Source of the DNA: Limnovirga soli
GTDB lineage: Bacteria > Bacteroidota > Bacteroidia > Chitinophagales > Chitinophagaceae
Direction of reading: 5' to 3'
Assembly (NCBI RefSeq): GCF_013106755.1
Contig: NZ_WHPF01000018.1
Span: 1 to 64,000 of the forward strand
Length of the DNA: 64,000 nucleotides
Shown here: positions 63,647-64,000 of the stretch, piece after piece
Numbering within the stretch: the first letter of the stretch is position 1
How the letters are laid out: the number at the start of each line of letters is the position of its first letter
Program-made: the position numbers and the translations under genes
The notes under the pieces: model-generated
Seen by the model: the letters and a program-made list of their open reading frames with translations, nothing else
Told to the model about the DNA's origin: nothing
The model's database searches: none

Positions 63647-64000
63647 ATGAAAATATTATTGATTGTTTTTGCCTTTGTTTTATTGCAAACGGCCAGTATG
63701 GCGCAGCAAAAAACGTTTTGTAATCCTATTAATCTCGATTATGGGTATTGCCCAATTCCCAATTTTTCTGAACAGGGTAAGCACCGCGCAACTGCCGACC
63801 CAGTTATTACAATGTTTAAGGGCAACTATTATTTGTTCTCTACCAATCAGTGGGGTTATTGGTATAGCAGCGATATGCTGCAATGGTATTTTGTACCGCG
63901 TAAATTTTTAAAACCCTATCATCATGTATATGATGAATTGTGTGCGCCGGCTGTATTGGCCAAAGGCGATACCCTGATGGTGATAGGCTCTACCTATACA
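63647..64000 (+). CDS. GH43-like glycoside hydrolase, start only (cut by window end)
   Basis: The reading frame from ATG 63647 stays open to the end of the window (118 codons). A signal peptide (KILLIVFAFVLLQTASMAQ) is followed by NPINLDYGYCPIPNF, HRATADPVITMFKGNYYLFS and SDMLQWYFVPRKFL. The 'ADP-x-ITxFKGxYYLF' opening, with its conserved Asp, and the later W-S-SxDxLxW segment are typical of five-bladed propeller GH43 or related GH families. It is probably extracellular and acts on arabinan or xylan, in keeping with the xylanase 10 kb upstream. Confidence 0.75.
   Translation, partial: MKILLIVFAFVLLQTASMAQQKTFCNPINLDYGYCPIPNFSEQGKHRATADPVITMFKGNYYLFSTNQWGYWYSSDMLQWYFVPRKFLKPYHHVYDELCAPAVLAKGDTLMVIGSTYT

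Overview
The window looks like a chromosomal piece of a Bacteroidota genome, most likely Chitinophagaceae or a close relative. Reasons: moderately AT-rich DNA without clear Shine-Dalgarno sites; two secreted metallopeptidases with type IX secretion (T9SS) C-terminal sorting domains; an IPExxxVDY protein; a fused E1 alpha/beta dehydrogenase; a B12-dependent (class II) ribonucleotide reductase; MerC-domain, SCO and Fur proteins together; and lipoproteins with Bacteroidota-style signal peptides. No rRNA, tRNA, CRISPR array or transposase gene was recognised. This assignment is inference from gene content, not from a database search.

Layout. (1) 1-7.2 kb is an accessory region: about nine small proteins, mostly exported or lipoproteins and mostly unrecognised, separated by two families of repeats. 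One is a ~285-bp repeat with a strong hairpin (4 copies). The other is a ~60-140-bp joint repeat (about 9 copies). The layout resembles a cassette or immunity-gene array. (2) 7.9-13 kb: arginine deiminase plus CtlX-type hydrolase, pterin dehydratase, IPExxxVDY protein and M28 peptidase. (3) 13.3-22.5 kb: glycosyltransferase, alpha/beta hydrolase, MarR regulator, acyl-CoA dehydrogenase, E1 dehydrogenase fusion, membrane protein and lipid kinase. (4) 22.6-29.6 kb: two tandem DUF1080 proteins, endonuclease III, a small protein, a FtsB/DivIC-like protein, enolase and DNA ligase LigA. (5) 29.7-35.2 kb: NUDIX-type regulator, PA0069-type radical SAM protein, and a mutasome-like locus: a UmuD homologue that has lost its catalytic Ser and Lys, two tandem 2H-phosphoesterase-like proteins with degraded motifs, and a UmuC-type polymerase. 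(6) 35.4-41.3 kb: MerC-domain protein, SCO and Fur-family proteins, radical SAM/SPASM protein, M1 peptidase, GH25 lysozyme. (7) 41.6-52 kb: a tripartite RND efflux operon, KdsB and NrdJ. (8) 52-64 kb: a tandem 157-bp repeat, a GH11 xylanase, a possible phage-tail-tube-like orphan, DUF2264 protein, methyltransferase, RbfA, MsbA-like ABC transporter, M4 peptidase, acyltransferase and the start of a GH43-like protein.

The most striking non-coding signal is a dispersed intergenic element. Its core is GTGCGACGCAAGTAAAGC, or the variant GAACCGAGCGTGGCAAG followed by TAAAGC. About 26 copies occur from 7.8 kb onward, none inside a gene. About 20 lie 3' of a stop codon, most with the core 35-100 bp away, in one fixed orientation relative to the upstream gene; convergent gene pairs may carry two copies facing each other. 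This argues for a 3'-UTR or RNA-level role, or for a mobile element that targets gene ends in a directional way.

The two best candidates for something undescribed are this oriented 3'-end element and the inactive-UmuD / 2H / 2H / UmuC locus.
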